A DNA stretch of 64,000 nt, from NCBI RefSeq assembly GCF_006352065.1, contig NZ_CP040915.1, positions 1,054,001 to 1,118,000 of the forward strand, given 5' to 3'. Below, one piece after another: positions 25,237 to 33,469 of the stretch. Origin of the DNA: Georgenia yuyongxinii. Its GTDB lineage: Bacteria; Actinomycetota; Actinomycetes; Actinomycetales; Actinomycetaceae. The stretch's first letter is position 1, and each line of letters starts with the position of its first letter. The notes under the pieces were generated by a model, which made no database searches, was not told the DNA's origin, and worked only from the letters and a program-made list of their open reading frames with translations. Made by a program: the position numbers and the translations under genes.

Positions 25237-26436
25237 TCAGTACCGGATCGCGTCGATCGGGCGCACCCGCACGGCGACGACGGCGGGCAGGAGCCCGGCC
25301 AGCGCACCTACCCCCGCCGCGGCGAGCAGCCCCGTCAGCGCCGCCGAGAGCGGGAACGGCGGGACGTCCTCGATGGTGAAGCCCAGCCACGTCTCCAGCG
25401 GCAGCGCCTGCACGATTGTGATCGCCAGGCCCACCCCGACCACGCCTGCCACCGCCGTCGCCACCACGGACTCGAGCATGATCGAGAAGAAGACCCGGCC
25501 CGACGACGCTCCGAACGAGCGGCGGATGCCGATCTCGCGGATGCGCTGCCGCACGGTCACCAACGCGATGTTGACCAGGCTCAGCGCGCCCAGCAGCAGC
25601 ACGAGCGCGCCGATACCGACGACCACGAGCCGGAACGTGTCGTTGAAGGCCTGCTGGCCGAACTGGTCGTTGCGGTAGACGTCGACCATCGCGCCCTCAC
25701 CCAGCGCCCCGGTGAGGTCGGCTCGCACCCGCCGGTCGGCGTCCTCGGCAAGCTCCGGCGGCACCCACAGCTCCAGCTGGGGAACCGCGCCCATCATGGG
25801 ATCCAGCTCGGGAGCCCCCGTGACCCGGGTGTATGCGTCGTACAGCGCGAATGCGGTCGCTCCCTCGCCCTCCCAACGGTCCGGCATCACACCGATGACC
25901 ACCATCGTGGCGGGGTGGTCGCCGGGCACGGTGACGACCGGGCGACCGGCGAGGTCCACACCGCCCATCGCGGCGAGGAACGACTCGTTGACGACGAGCG
26001 CGGGCGCGCGGCGCTCGTCGTCGCCCGGGGAGAACCAGGCGCCCTCGCTGACCGGTACGCGGTGCATGACGCCGTACGGCTGGTCGACCAGCTGCAGCGG
26101 CGCGTCGATCGTCGTGGCACCGGCGCGGAACCGTCCCGTGGTCCACAGCACCACGGAGGCGTGCGTGACGTCGTAGCGGTCCACCATCGCGCGCATCGTC
26201 GGCACCACTTCCTCGGTGCCGGTGGCCCCCCAGGCGTTGACCGTGATCGTGGTCTGCCGCCCCGAGTCGCGGTCCATCATCTCCACCTGGGCCTGCGCGG
26301 TCATCTCGCCCACCGCCAGCACCGCCGTCATCGCGGCCACCGAGACGGCGATGCCCACCAGGGAGAGCAGCACGCGCAGCTTGTGCAGGCGCAGCTCGTC
26401 CCAGGCCTCGACCAGCGCCCCGACGACGCCGGTCAT
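25237..26436 (-). CDS. ABC transporter permease, MacB/FtsX-like
   Basis: 399 residues with the MacB topology. There is one N-terminal helix (VLLSLVGIAVSVAAMTAVLA), a large extracytoplasmic MacB_PCD-type domain of about 220 residues, and three C-terminal helices (VVGIGALVLLLGALSLVNIA, VVATAVAGVVGVGLAITIV, ALTGLLAAAGVGALAGLL). It ends with the typical VAVRVRPIDAIRY. It overlaps the ATPase gene by four bases. With the ATPase and membrane-fusion-like protein upstream it forms a three-gene exporter operon. Substrate unknown; peptides or drugs are usual for the family. Confidence 0.88.
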   Translation of the reverse strand: MTGVVGALVEAWDELRLHKLRVLLSLVGIAVSVAAMTAVLAVGEMTAQAQVEMMDRDSGRQTTITVNAWGATGTEEVVPTMRAMVDRYDVTHASVVLWTTGRFRAGATTIDAPLQLVDQPYGVMHRVPVSEGAWFSPGDDERRAPALVVNESFLAAMGGVDLAGRPVVTVPGDHPATMVVIGVMPDRWEGEGATAFALYDAYTRVTGAPELDPMMGAVPQLELWVPPELAEDADRRVRADLTGALGEGAMVDVYRNDQFGQQAFNDTFRLVVVGIGALVLLLGALSLVNIALVTVRQRIREIGIRRSFGASSGRVFFSIMLESVVATAVAGVVGVGLAITIVQALPLETWLGFTIEDVPPFPLSAALTGLLAAAGVGALAGLLPAVVAVRVRPIDAIRY

Positions 26437-27182
26437 CGCGCCGCCGCCGAGTCCGAGCCGACGAGCGACTCCAGCGTGCCGCCGGTGCGTGGGGCGATGT
26501 CGATAGGGGTGAGCACGCCCTCGCCGAGGCGCAGGTGCCGCCGGGCCCGCGAGGCGACGGCGAGGTCGTGGGTGATCGCGATGAGCGCGGCGCCGGTGTC
26601 GGTGGCGATCGCGTCGAGCATGCCGACGATCTCGTTGCCGGTGTCGACGTCGAGGGCGCCCGTGGGCTCGTCCGCGAGGATCACTCGGGGCTCGCGCACC
26701 AGCGCCCGCGCGATGGCGACCCGCTGCTGCTCGCCCCCGGAGAGCCGGGCGGGCAGGGAGTCCAGCCGGTCTGCCAGGCCCACCCGGTCGAGCATCTCGG
26801 CCGCGATGCGGGTGCGGCGCCAGAAGGTGCGGCCCCGCGCATAGAGCAGCGGGGCGACGACGTTCTCCAGGGCGGTGCGCCCGGGCAGCAGGTTGAACTG
26901 CTGGAAGACGAACCCGAAGTCGTCGCCGCGGCGGCGGGCGCGACGCCGCCCGCCGAGGCGCCCCACGTCGACGCCGTCGAGGAGGTACTGCCCGGTCGAG
27001 GGGGAGTCCAGCAGGCCGAGGATGTTGAGCAGCGTGGACTTGCCGGTGCCGGAGCGGCCGACGATGGCGATGTGCTCCCCGGCCTCCACGGTCAGCTCCA
27101 CGCCACGCAGGATGTGCAGCTCGCTCAGGTCGGGCAGCCGCACCGTGCGGGTGACCCCGTGCAGCTCGAGGAGCGGCATCAC
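26433..27182 (-). CDS. ABC transporter ATP-binding protein, MacB/LolD-like
   Basis: 249 residues. Walker A GRSGTGKST, Q-loop VFQQFNLLPGRTALENV, signature LSGGEQQRVAIARAL, Walker B VILADEPTGALD and an H-loop AITHDL are all present. The sequence resembles the MacB/LolD ATPase group. It overlaps both neighbours by four bases, so the operon order is fusion protein, ATPase, permease. Either of two adjacent ATGs may be the start. Confidence 0.93.
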   Translation of the reverse strand: MMPLLELHGVTRTVRLPDLSELHILRGVELTVEAGEHIAIVGRSGTGKSTLLNILGLLDSPSTGQYLLDGVDVGRLGGRRRARRRGDDFGFVFQQFNLLPGRTALENVVAPLLYARGRTFWRRTRIAAEMLDRVGLADRLDSLPARLSGGEQQRVAIARALVREPRVILADEPTGALDVDTGNEIVGMLDAIATDTGAALIAITHDLAVASRARRHLRLGEGVLTPIDIAPRTGGTLESLVGSDSAAAR

Positions 27183-28219
27183 ACGGTCCCCTCCGCCGTC
27201 AGGCCGTCGGGTCCGATGCCGGTGGGCGGGTCGCCGACCGGGATGAACTCCAGGATCTCCTCACCCTCGTTCAGGCCCTCGGTGACCTGGACCATCTGCC
27301 CGTCGGTCATGCCCAGGCCGACCGGCTTCTTGACCGGCTCGCCGTCGGCGCCGACCGTCCAGACGTTGCCGGTCGCGAACAGACCCTGGACGGCGGTGAC
27401 GGGTACGAGCAGGACGTCGGCGGCCTTCCCGGCGGTGATGGTCATGGTGCCGGCGAGGCCGGCGAAGACGGTGACGTCGACCGGGACCGCGCAGCTGACC
27501 TGCACCGTCCCGCTGCCCGAAGCCTGCTCGGCGAAGGGATCAGCAAACGGGTCGGCGGGCGACGGCGCGGGGGAGACCTCGGTGCCGGTGCTCAGGCCCG
27601 TGCAGGTGAACGGGGCCGGGCCGCCGCGGACCTCGATGGTGGCCTCGGAGGGCGCGTCGAGGAGGCGGTACTGCTGCTCGGCGGAGAGTGGCCCGGCCAC
27701 GGAGAACGTGCCCGGGGTGACGGCGGCTACGGCATCGCTGATGGAGACCTGCTGGTCGAGCATGACCTTCAGCGCGACCGTCCCGGCGACCGGGGCGGTG
27801 ACCGTGGACCGCCGCACCCGCGGCGCCTGCTCGACGACGGTGACGTTGCCCTCGGCGTCGGTGATCTCCAGCGGGTCCCGGGGGACCTCCTGACGGATCT
27901 CGAGGAGCGGCGCCCCGGCATCGACTCGGTCACCGGCGGCGACGGCCAGGTAGCCCACCGTGCCCTCCATGGTGGCCCGGGCCTCGACCGCGGGGTCGGC
28001 GGTCACCGTGGCGTCGACGGTGACGGTGTTGGTCACCGTGCCCGTGCCGACGGCCACGACCGGGTCGGTGAACACCCCGCCGGGCTGCACCGGGGCACCG
28101 GGGTCCGCGGTCAGCCCGCCCGCGCCGTTGAAGAAGGCCAGCTTGACGAGCGCGGCGGCGATGACTGCCCAGACGAGGAGGCGGAGAGCTGGGAAGACGA
28201 TGGTGCGGGCGAACGACAT
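27179..28219 (-). CDS. Membrane-fusion-like (HlyD/periplasmic adaptor-type) protein of ABC exporter
   Basis: 346 residues from ATG 28219; an in-frame GTG at 28261 would add 14 polar residues. An N-terminal anchor helix (LLVWAVIAAALVKLAFF) is followed by an extracytoplasmic part. A lipoyl-like/beta-barrel core is suggested by GTVGYLAVAAGDRVDAGAPLLEI and by STVTAPVAGTVALKVMLDQQ. The C-terminal part (ITAGKAADVLLVPVTAVQGL, VTEGLNEGEEILEF) is typical of adaptor proteins. In Gram-positives such proteins partner MacB-like exporters. First gene of the operon. Confidence 0.82.
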   Translation of the reverse strand: MSFARTIVFPALRLLVWAVIAAALVKLAFFNGAGGLTADPGAPVQPGGVFTDPVVAVGTGTVTNTVTVDATVTADPAVEARATMEGTVGYLAVAAGDRVDAGAPLLEIRQEVPRDPLEITDAEGNVTVVEQAPRVRRSTVTAPVAGTVALKVMLDQQVSISDAVAAVTPGTFSVAGPLSAEQQYRLLDAPSEATIEVRGGPAPFTCTGLSTGTEVSPAPSPADPFADPFAEQASGSGTVQVSCAVPVDVTVFAGLAGTMTITAGKAADVLLVPVTAVQGLFATGNVWTVGADGEPVKKPVGLGMTDGQMVQVTEGLNEGEEILEFIPVGDPPTGIGPDGLTAEGTV

Positions 28220-28364
28220 GTGGTCCCCAGGGGGTCGTGGGCGGTCCTCGCCGACAGCCACTTCTGGCGGAACCTATCGCGCCTCCTCCGTATCCAGTGG
28301 GAGGTCGGAGACGTGCGCCCCGCCGCCGGGACCAGTGGTGGTCTCAAGGGGGACGCCGGTGATC

Positions 28365-28412
28365 TCTCGGTGAGATCTCGTGACATCTCACCGAGAAGAT
28401 GACATCTCGCGG
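28365..28412. repeat. Dispersed ATGTCA repeat, locus C, with perfect hairpin
   Basis: One minus-strand unit (28380-28412) with two ATGTCA boxes 19 nt apart. An extra arm makes a perfect 12-bp inverted repeat, TCTCGGTGAGAT (28365-28376) with 28385-28396 and an 8-base loop. It lies upstream of the exporter operon and downstream of the TraR-like gene. Confidence 0.75.
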
Positions 28413-28470
28413 CGGGTGACGGCGGGTGACGCCGGGTGACGGTGGGGGACGGCGGGTGACGGTGGGGGAT
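28411..28470. repeat. 10-bp tandem repeat, six copies
   Basis: Six exact-length units of the type GGCGGGTGAC: copies 1, 2 and 5 are identical, copy 3 is GCCGGGTGAC, copies 4 and 6 are GGTGGGGGA(C/T). The array abuts the locus C repeat and ends nine bases before the stop of the TraR-like gene. Non-coding; copy number is likely variable. Confidence 0.85.
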
Positions 28471-28478
28471 CGGCGGGC

Positions 28479-28838
28479 TCAGCGCCGGCCGGCGCACTCC
28501 ACGCACATGGTCGCGGTCGGCCGTACCGCCAGCCGGGCTGCCGGGATGTCGCGGCCGCAGCGAGCACACCGGCCGTAGCTCCCGGCGCCCAGCCGCGCCA
28601 GGGCGGCGTCGGCGTCGGCGAGGCTCTGCCTGGACTGCTCGGCCAGGGCCGTCACCTGTGCCCGTTCGAAGCCGATGGTGGCCCCCTCCGGGTCGTGCTC
28701 GTCGTCGGTGTTGGCGCCGTCCGCCGCGGCAACGACGTCGTCGAAGGACCGGTCCAGGGCGGCCAGTCGCGCCCGGGCCGCCGCCCGCACCTCCTCCAGC
28801 CGCGCCCGCGCCGCCGCCGTGTCGCCTTCGTCAGCCAT
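28479..28838 (-). CDS. TraR/DksA-type C4 zinc-finger protein
   Basis: 119 residues. A helical N-terminal half (ARARLEEVRAAARARLAALDRSFDDVV) precedes the C4 finger CARCGRDIPAARLAVRPTA followed by CVEC. Length and layout match actinobacterial TraR/DksA-like proteins, including the conserved segment GSYGRCARCG. Such proteins may bind the RNA polymerase secondary channel, but many actinobacterial members are uncharacterised. The start overlaps the end of galK by eight bases, so the two are probably cotranscribed. Confidence 0.88.
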   Translation of the reverse strand: MADEGDTAAARARLEEVRAAARARLAALDRSFDDVVAAADGANTDDEHDPEGATIGFERAQVTALAEQSRQSLADADAALARLGAGSYGRCARCGRDIPAARLAVRPTATMCVECAGRR

Positions 28839-30090
28839 CGACCCGTCCCGCCGGTCCGTGGGCGTCGGCGAGCAGGAACGCCGGTGGACGCAGTCCCGCG
28901 CCCGCGAACGCCTCCTGCACGGCGACGGCCACGGGCTCGGCGCGCTCGGCGTCGACCAGCGCGATGGCGGAGCCGCCGAAGCCGCCGCCGGTCATCCGCG
29001 CGCCGTGGGCGCCGGCGGCGCGGGCGGCGCTGACGGCGAGGTCGAGCTCGGGGGAGGAGACCTCGTAGTCCTCGCGCAGCGACTCGTGGGAGGCGTCCAG
29101 CGCCCAGGCGGACTTGTCCAGGGACCAGCCGCGCAACGCATTCGGGTCGCGCAGCCGGGCGACGAAGAAGCGCACACGCTCGATCTCGGACTCCACGTGC
29201 CGGACCCGGCGGCGCTGCTCCTCGTCGGACAGGCGAGCCAGCACGTCGTCCGGCGTCGTCTCGCCGGCCATGATGGCGTCGGCCACCTCACGCAGCGACG
29301 CCACGCCCAGGACCCGTGCGGCGTCCTCGCACACGGCGCGGCGGCGCGCGTACTGGCCGTCGACGAGCCGGTGCGGCGCCCGGGTGTCGATCACCAGCAG
29401 CGCGAGCCCGGCCGCGTTCAGGTCGAGGCGCACGTGCTCGACCGAGCCGTCGCGGCAGTCCAGCAGCAGCGCGTGCCCCGCCCGGGCACGCAGCGACGCG
29501 GCCTGATCCATCCCGCCGGTGGGCGCGCCGGCGATCTCGTTCTCGGCCCGCACGCACGCCGCGGCCAGCCGCGCCCGGCCGGCGTCGTCGGCGGCCAGGC
29601 CGAGGTGGGCGACGTCGTCCAGGGCGACGGCGATGGCGCACTCCAGCGCCGCGGAGGAGCTCAGCCCGGCGCCGTGGGGCACGCAGGAGTCGACCGCGAT
29701 GTCGAAACCGGGCAGCGACCCGGCGGGTGCGAGCCCGTCGCGCTCGAGTGCCCACGCGACCCCGGCGGCGTAGGCGGGCCAGCCCTGCACCGCGTCCGCC
29801 GTGCCGGCCGGGGCGACGGCGTCGAGGTCCACCTCCCGCAGACCCGGCTGCTGCGCGCTGACCAGGCGGGCGGTGCGACCGGGGCGCGCGCGCAGCGCCA
29901 CGAAGGTGCGGTGGGGCAAGGCGATGGGCAGGCAGAGGCCGCCGTTGTAGTCCGTGTGCTCACCGATGACGTTGACCCGCCCGGGCGCGGCCCACACGCC
30001 GTCGGGCTCGGCGGCGAAGGACTCGGCGAACAAGGCCCGGACCCGGGCGGCGCCATCGTCGTCGGACCAGGCGGGAAGGAGCCGGCTCAT
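28831..30090 (-). CDS. galK: Galactokinase
   Basis: 419 residues of the GHMP kinase superfamily. Motif 1 GRVNVIGEHTDYNGG (galactose binding), motif 2 PHGAGLSSSAALE (ATP phosphate loop) and motif 3 MTGGGFGGSAIAL are all present and in order. It phosphorylates galactose in the Leloir pathway. No galT or galE is in the window, but the UDPGP-family enzyme could provide UDP-glucose. First gene of a unit with the TraR-like protein. Confidence 0.95.
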   Translation of the reverse strand: MSRLLPAWSDDDGAARVRALFAESFAAEPDGVWAAPGRVNVIGEHTDYNGGLCLPIALPHRTFVALRARPGRTARLVSAQQPGLREVDLDAVAPAGTADAVQGWPAYAAGVAWALERDGLAPAGSLPGFDIAVDSCVPHGAGLSSSAALECAIAVALDDVAHLGLAADDAGRARLAAACVRAENEIAGAPTGGMDQAASLRARAGHALLLDCRDGSVEHVRLDLNAAGLALLVIDTRAPHRLVDGQYARRRAVCEDAARVLGVASLREVADAIMAGETTPDDVLARLSDEEQRRRVRHVESEIERVRFFVARLRDPNALRGWSLDKSAWALDASHESLREDYEVSSPELDLAVSAARAAGAHGARMTGGGFGGSAIALVDAERAEPVAVAVQEAFAGAGLRPPAFLLADAHGPAGRVDG

Positions 30091-30354
30091 AAGCCACGCA
30101 GCCTACCGAGACGTCGCGGGCGCGGCCGACGGCACCGTCCCGGCGGCGTTCCGCGGCGGTGTCCCCGGTGGGGCCGCCGGTGCCGAGGCACCCTGGCCGC
30201 GCGTAGAGTGACCGCTTCCTGCCACGCCGGCCCGTCCCCAGGGCGTTCCCCGGCCCACGCGGAACCTGCCAGGATGGGGACGTGATACGTCCGCGACTCG
30301 CCGACGAGTGCCCGGCGCGCGGAAGGTCTTACACCTGAGGGGAGGAACTGACGG

Positions 30355-30918
30355 ATGCATCTGCCCGAACGCCTGGGGGACCAGGTGCGGATCGGCGTCG
30401 CGCTGCAGATCCCGGAGCCCTACGCGACCGTGATCCAGTCCACGCGTGCCAAGCTCGGGGACCCGCTCGCCCGGGCGATCCCGCCGCACGTCACGCTGAT
30501 CCCCCCGACGGTGGTCGAGCCCGAGCAGCTCACCGACGTCATGGAGCACGTGGGGGAGGTCGCCGCCACCCAGGCCCCGTTCGTGGTGACCCTGCGCGGC
30601 ACGGGCACGTTCCGCCCCGTCAGCCCGGTCGTGTTCGTGGTGGTGGAGGAGGGGGTCGCGCAGTTCGAGTCGCTGCAGCGAGCGGTTCGCACCGGCGTGC
30701 TGGCCCAGGACCTTCGGTTCCCGTACCACCCGCACGTGACGATCGCCCACGAGGTCGACGACGCCACGCTCGACCTCGCCGAGAAGTCGCTCGCCGACTT
30801 CGAGGCGACCTACGCGGCCGGCAGCATGCGCCTGTACGAGCACGGCGACGACGGCGTGTGGCGGACGATCTCGAGAGTGCCGCTCACGGGTACCGCGGTC
30901 ACCCACCGGGTCAGCTAG
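30355..30918 (+). CDS. 2'-5' RNA ligase family (2H phosphoesterase)
   Basis: 187 residues with the two HxT motifs of the 2H superfamily, PPHVTLIPP and HPHVTIAHE, separated by about 85 residues as expected. The fold would have both histidines in one cleft. Family members are RNA 2',3'-cyclic phosphodiesterases; the role in actinomycetes is not settled. A ribosome binding site (GGGGAGG) precedes the ATG. It stands alone. The 264 bases upstream show no recognised element. Confidence 0.85.
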   Translation: MHLPERLGDQVRIGVALQIPEPYATVIQSTRAKLGDPLARAIPPHVTLIPPTVVEPEQLTDVMEHVGEVAATQAPFVVTLRGTGTFRPVSPVVFVVVEEGVAQFESLQRAVRTGVLAQDLRFPYHPHVTIAHEVDDATLDLAEKSLADFEATYAAGSMRLYEHGDDGVWRTISRVPLTGTAVTHRVS

Positions 30919-31031
30919 AGCGCCCGTACGAGCGAGGGCGACTGACCACCGCGCGGGGGCAGACCACTGCCCGGGCGGCTGACCACCCCCCCGGAGTGCG
31001 CGCGGAGCCGGCGCCGCTAAGGTGAGGTCGT

Positions 31032-32180
31032 ATGGCAGTCGGCGCGGGCGGCCGCGTCAAGCGCGCGGTCGCGCGCGTGCGGGAGAGCAGGGCCGGGCGC
31101 ACGCTCGCCCGGTACGGCATCGCCCGCGGCAGGTGGCTCGCCGGCGGCATCGCGTACTCCGCGCTCTTCTCGATCTTCGCCGCGCTCGCCATCTCCTTCA
31201 CCCTCTTCACGGCGGCGCTCGGCCGCAACGAGGAGCTGCGGCAGACGGTGATCGGATCACTCAACGACGCCCTGCCCGGCATCATCGACGACGGGTCCGG
31301 CGGCCTGCTGAAGCCGGACGACCTGGTCGTCAAGGCCGCGCTGAACCCGGCCAGCATCCTCGCTGGGGTCGTGCTCCTGTGGACCGCGCTCAGCGTGATG
31401 GCCGCGATGAAGAGCTCGATCCGCGCCATGTTCGGCATCGTCGCACCCCCCGAGAATGCCGTCGCAGCCAAGGCCCGGGACCTCGCCGGCTTCCTCGCGC
31501 TGACCCTCGGGGTCCTCGTCACCGCCGTCCTCAGCCTCGTCGCAGGCACGCTCGGCACGGTCGTGCTCGACGCCCTGGGTGTGCGGGGGACCGTGGCCGG
31601 CTTCCTCCTGCGCGCCCTGGGGCTGGCCGTCGCGCTGCTGGTGGACTGGGCGGTTTTCCTCATGCTCTTCCGGGTGGCGGCCGGAGTCCGGCCGCTGCGC
31701 CGCGACCTGCTGGTGGGCACGCTGCTCGGTGCCGTCGCCGCCGGGGTGCTGCGCCTGCTCGGTACCACCGTGGTCGGCGCCGTGGACGATCCCTTGCTCG
31801 CCTCGTTCGCCGCGATCGTCACGCTGCTGCTGTGGGTCAACCTGCTGGCCCGGGTGACCCTGATCGTCGCGTCATGGACGGCGAACCCGCCCGCGCCGGC
31901 GAAGCCGGAGACGGCCGAGGAGGTCCACCTCGACGACCGGCCCAACTACGTCACCGAGTCCGCGCCGGCCACCCTGGAGTGGGACCACCAGCCGGTCACG
32001 GGCACCGTCCTCCCGGACGAGACGCTCCGGCCCGGCTACGAGCCGGAGCAGGAGCCGCGCTGGCCGGGCCTCACCGGCCGGTTCCACCGCTGGCGGGTGG
32101 CCCGGCTGGACCGTCGGGCGGCCGAGGCGCGCGAGCGCTACCGGCGCGGCGCCCAGCGTGCGGCCGGTCACGTGCGCTGA
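31032..32180 (+). CDS. YihY/virulence factor BrkB family membrane protein
   Basis: 382 residues. Family start GIARGRWLAGGIAYSALFSIFAALAIS. About six hydrophobic segments follow, including ILAGVVLLWTALSVMAAM, LAGFLALTLGVLVTAVLSLV and LLVDWAVFLMLFRVAAGV, then LVGTLLGAVAAGVLRLL. The last about 95 residues are hydrophilic, charged and cytoplasmic. The family has no firm biochemical function, though YihY proteins were once called RNase BN. It ends just before the mannose-1-phosphate guanylyltransferase gene. Confidence 0.88.
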   Translation: MAVGAGGRVKRAVARVRESRAGRTLARYGIARGRWLAGGIAYSALFSIFAALAISFTLFTAALGRNEELRQTVIGSLNDALPGIIDDGSGGLLKPDDLVVKAALNPASILAGVVLLWTALSVMAAMKSSIRAMFGIVAPPENAVAAKARDLAGFLALTLGVLVTAVLSLVAGTLGTVVLDALGVRGTVAGFLLRALGLAVALLVDWAVFLMLFRVAAGVRPLRRDLLVGTLLGAVAAGVLRLLGTTVVGAVDDPLLASFAAIVTLLLWVNLLARVTLIVASWTANPPAPAKPETAEEVHLDDRPNYVTESAPATLEWDHQPVTGTVLPDETLRPGYEPEQEPRWPGLTGRFHRWRVARLDRRAAEARERYRRGAQRAAGHVR

Positions 32181-32214
32181 CCCCGCCGCTCGCGTGCGTC
32201 CTAGGGTGGGCCCT

Positions 32215-33333
32215 ATGCCCGACGACGCCGCTTCCGCCCCGATGCTGCACGCCATCGTTCCCGCCGGGGGCGCCGGCACCCGCCTGTGGCCGCTGTCCCG
32301 GCGGGCCGCGCCGAAGTTCCTGCTGGACCTCACCGGCAGCGGCCGCACGCTCCTGCAGGAGACGTTCGACCGGCTCCAGCCGCTTGCGGGCGGCGCGGTC
32401 ACGGTGGTCACCGGGACCGCGCACGCCGAGGCGGTCCGCGCCCAGCTGCCAGACCTCGGCGCCGAGGACGTGCTCGCCGAACCTAGCCCCCGCGACTCGA
32501 TGGCGGCCATCGGCCTCGCCGCCGCGGTGCTCGCCCGCCGGCACGGGGACGTCGTGGTCGGCTCCTTCGCCGCCGACCACGTGGTGCGCGACGGCGCCGC
32601 CTTCGAGAAGGCGGTGCGCGAGGCCGTGACGGTGGCCCACGCCGGCTACGTCGTCACCATCGGCATCGAGCCCGACCACCCGTCGTCGGCCTTCGGCTAC
32701 ATCCACGCCGGCGAGCCGATCGAGGAGCTGCCCGACGGTGCGGCCCCGACCGCGCGCGCCGTCCGCGGCTTCACGGAGAAGCCCGACGCCACCACTGCCG
32801 CGGCGTACCTGGCCACCGGGGAGTACCGGTGGAACGCCGGGATGTTCGTCGTGCGCGCCCGCGTCCTGCTCGACCACCTCGCCGTCGAGCGTCCCGCCAT
32901 GCACGCCGGGCTCACCGAGATCGCCGACGCGTGGGACAGCCCCGCCCGCGACGAGGTGCTCCGCCGGGTGTGGCCGGAGCTGGAGAAGGTCGCGATCGAC
33001 CACGCGATCGCAGAGCCGGTCGCCGCCCGCGGTGGAGTCGCCGTCGTCCCTGCCACGATGGGGTGGGACGACGTCGGCGACTTCGCGAGCCTCGCGGGGC
33101 TCGTCCCCGAGACCGGCCACGTGCGGGTGCTCGGCGACGCCGCCGATGTGCTGACGCTCGGCGCCGACGGCACCCTGGTGATCCCGGCCGGCGGCCGCAC
33201 GGTGGCCGTGCTCGGCATCCGTGACGCCGTCGTCGTGGACACCCCCGACGCCCTGCTGGTGACCACCCGGGCGCACGCCCAGCAGGTCAAGCAGGTCGTG
33301 GAGAACCTGGGTGACCGGGACGACCTGCGCTGA
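32215..33333 (+). CDS. manC: Mannose-1-phosphate guanylyltransferase
   Basis: 372 residues from ATG 32215; the frame is open earlier, but that part overlaps the YihY gene. Nucleotidyltransferase signature AGGAGTRLWPLSRR with the downstream PKFLLDL, central VGSFAADHVV (metal Asp), and FTEKPDATTAAAYL followed by YRWNAGMFV are typical of GDP-mannose pyrophosphorylases. Only the single transferase domain with a short C-terminal part is present, with no isomerase domain. It makes GDP-mannose for envelope mannosylation. Confidence 0.92.
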   Translation: MPDDAASAPMLHAIVPAGGAGTRLWPLSRRAAPKFLLDLTGSGRTLLQETFDRLQPLAGGAVTVVTGTAHAEAVRAQLPDLGAEDVLAEPSPRDSMAAIGLAAAVLARRHGDVVVGSFAADHVVRDGAAFEKAVREAVTVAHAGYVVTIGIEPDHPSSAFGYIHAGEPIEELPDGAAPTARAVRGFTEKPDATTAAAYLATGEYRWNAGMFVVRARVLLDHLAVERPAMHAGLTEIADAWDSPARDEVLRRVWPELEKVAIDHAIAEPVAARGGVAVVPATMGWDDVGDFASLAGLVPETGHVRVLGDAADVLTLGADGTLVIPAGGRTVAVLGIRDAVVVDTPDALLVTTRAHAQQVKQVVENLGDRDDLR

Positions 33334-33380
33334 CCACGGCCACATAGGGGACGCCCCGGGTCCTGCCGTCCGGCACCTGT

Positions 33381-33411
33381 TGACATGTCGCGGAGGAGTT
33401 GACGTCTCGCG
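33381..33411. repeat. Dispersed ATGTCA repeat, locus D
   Basis: Single minus-strand unit. One box is ATGTCA and the other ACGTCA, 19 nt apart, so this is the most diverged copy. It lies between the guanylyltransferase stop and the amidohydrolase start. Confidence 0.65.
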
Positions 33412-33469
33412 CGCATGGGTGGCGGGGACGCGGGTGCCCGGGCGTCGGTGCAGGTCTAGGGTCGGCCAT

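Noticed and set aside
33311-33469. Earlier start for the M20 amidohydrolase
   Set aside because: The extension overlaps the guanylyltransferase end and a repeat element, with low-complexity sequence; GTG 33470 fits the family length.
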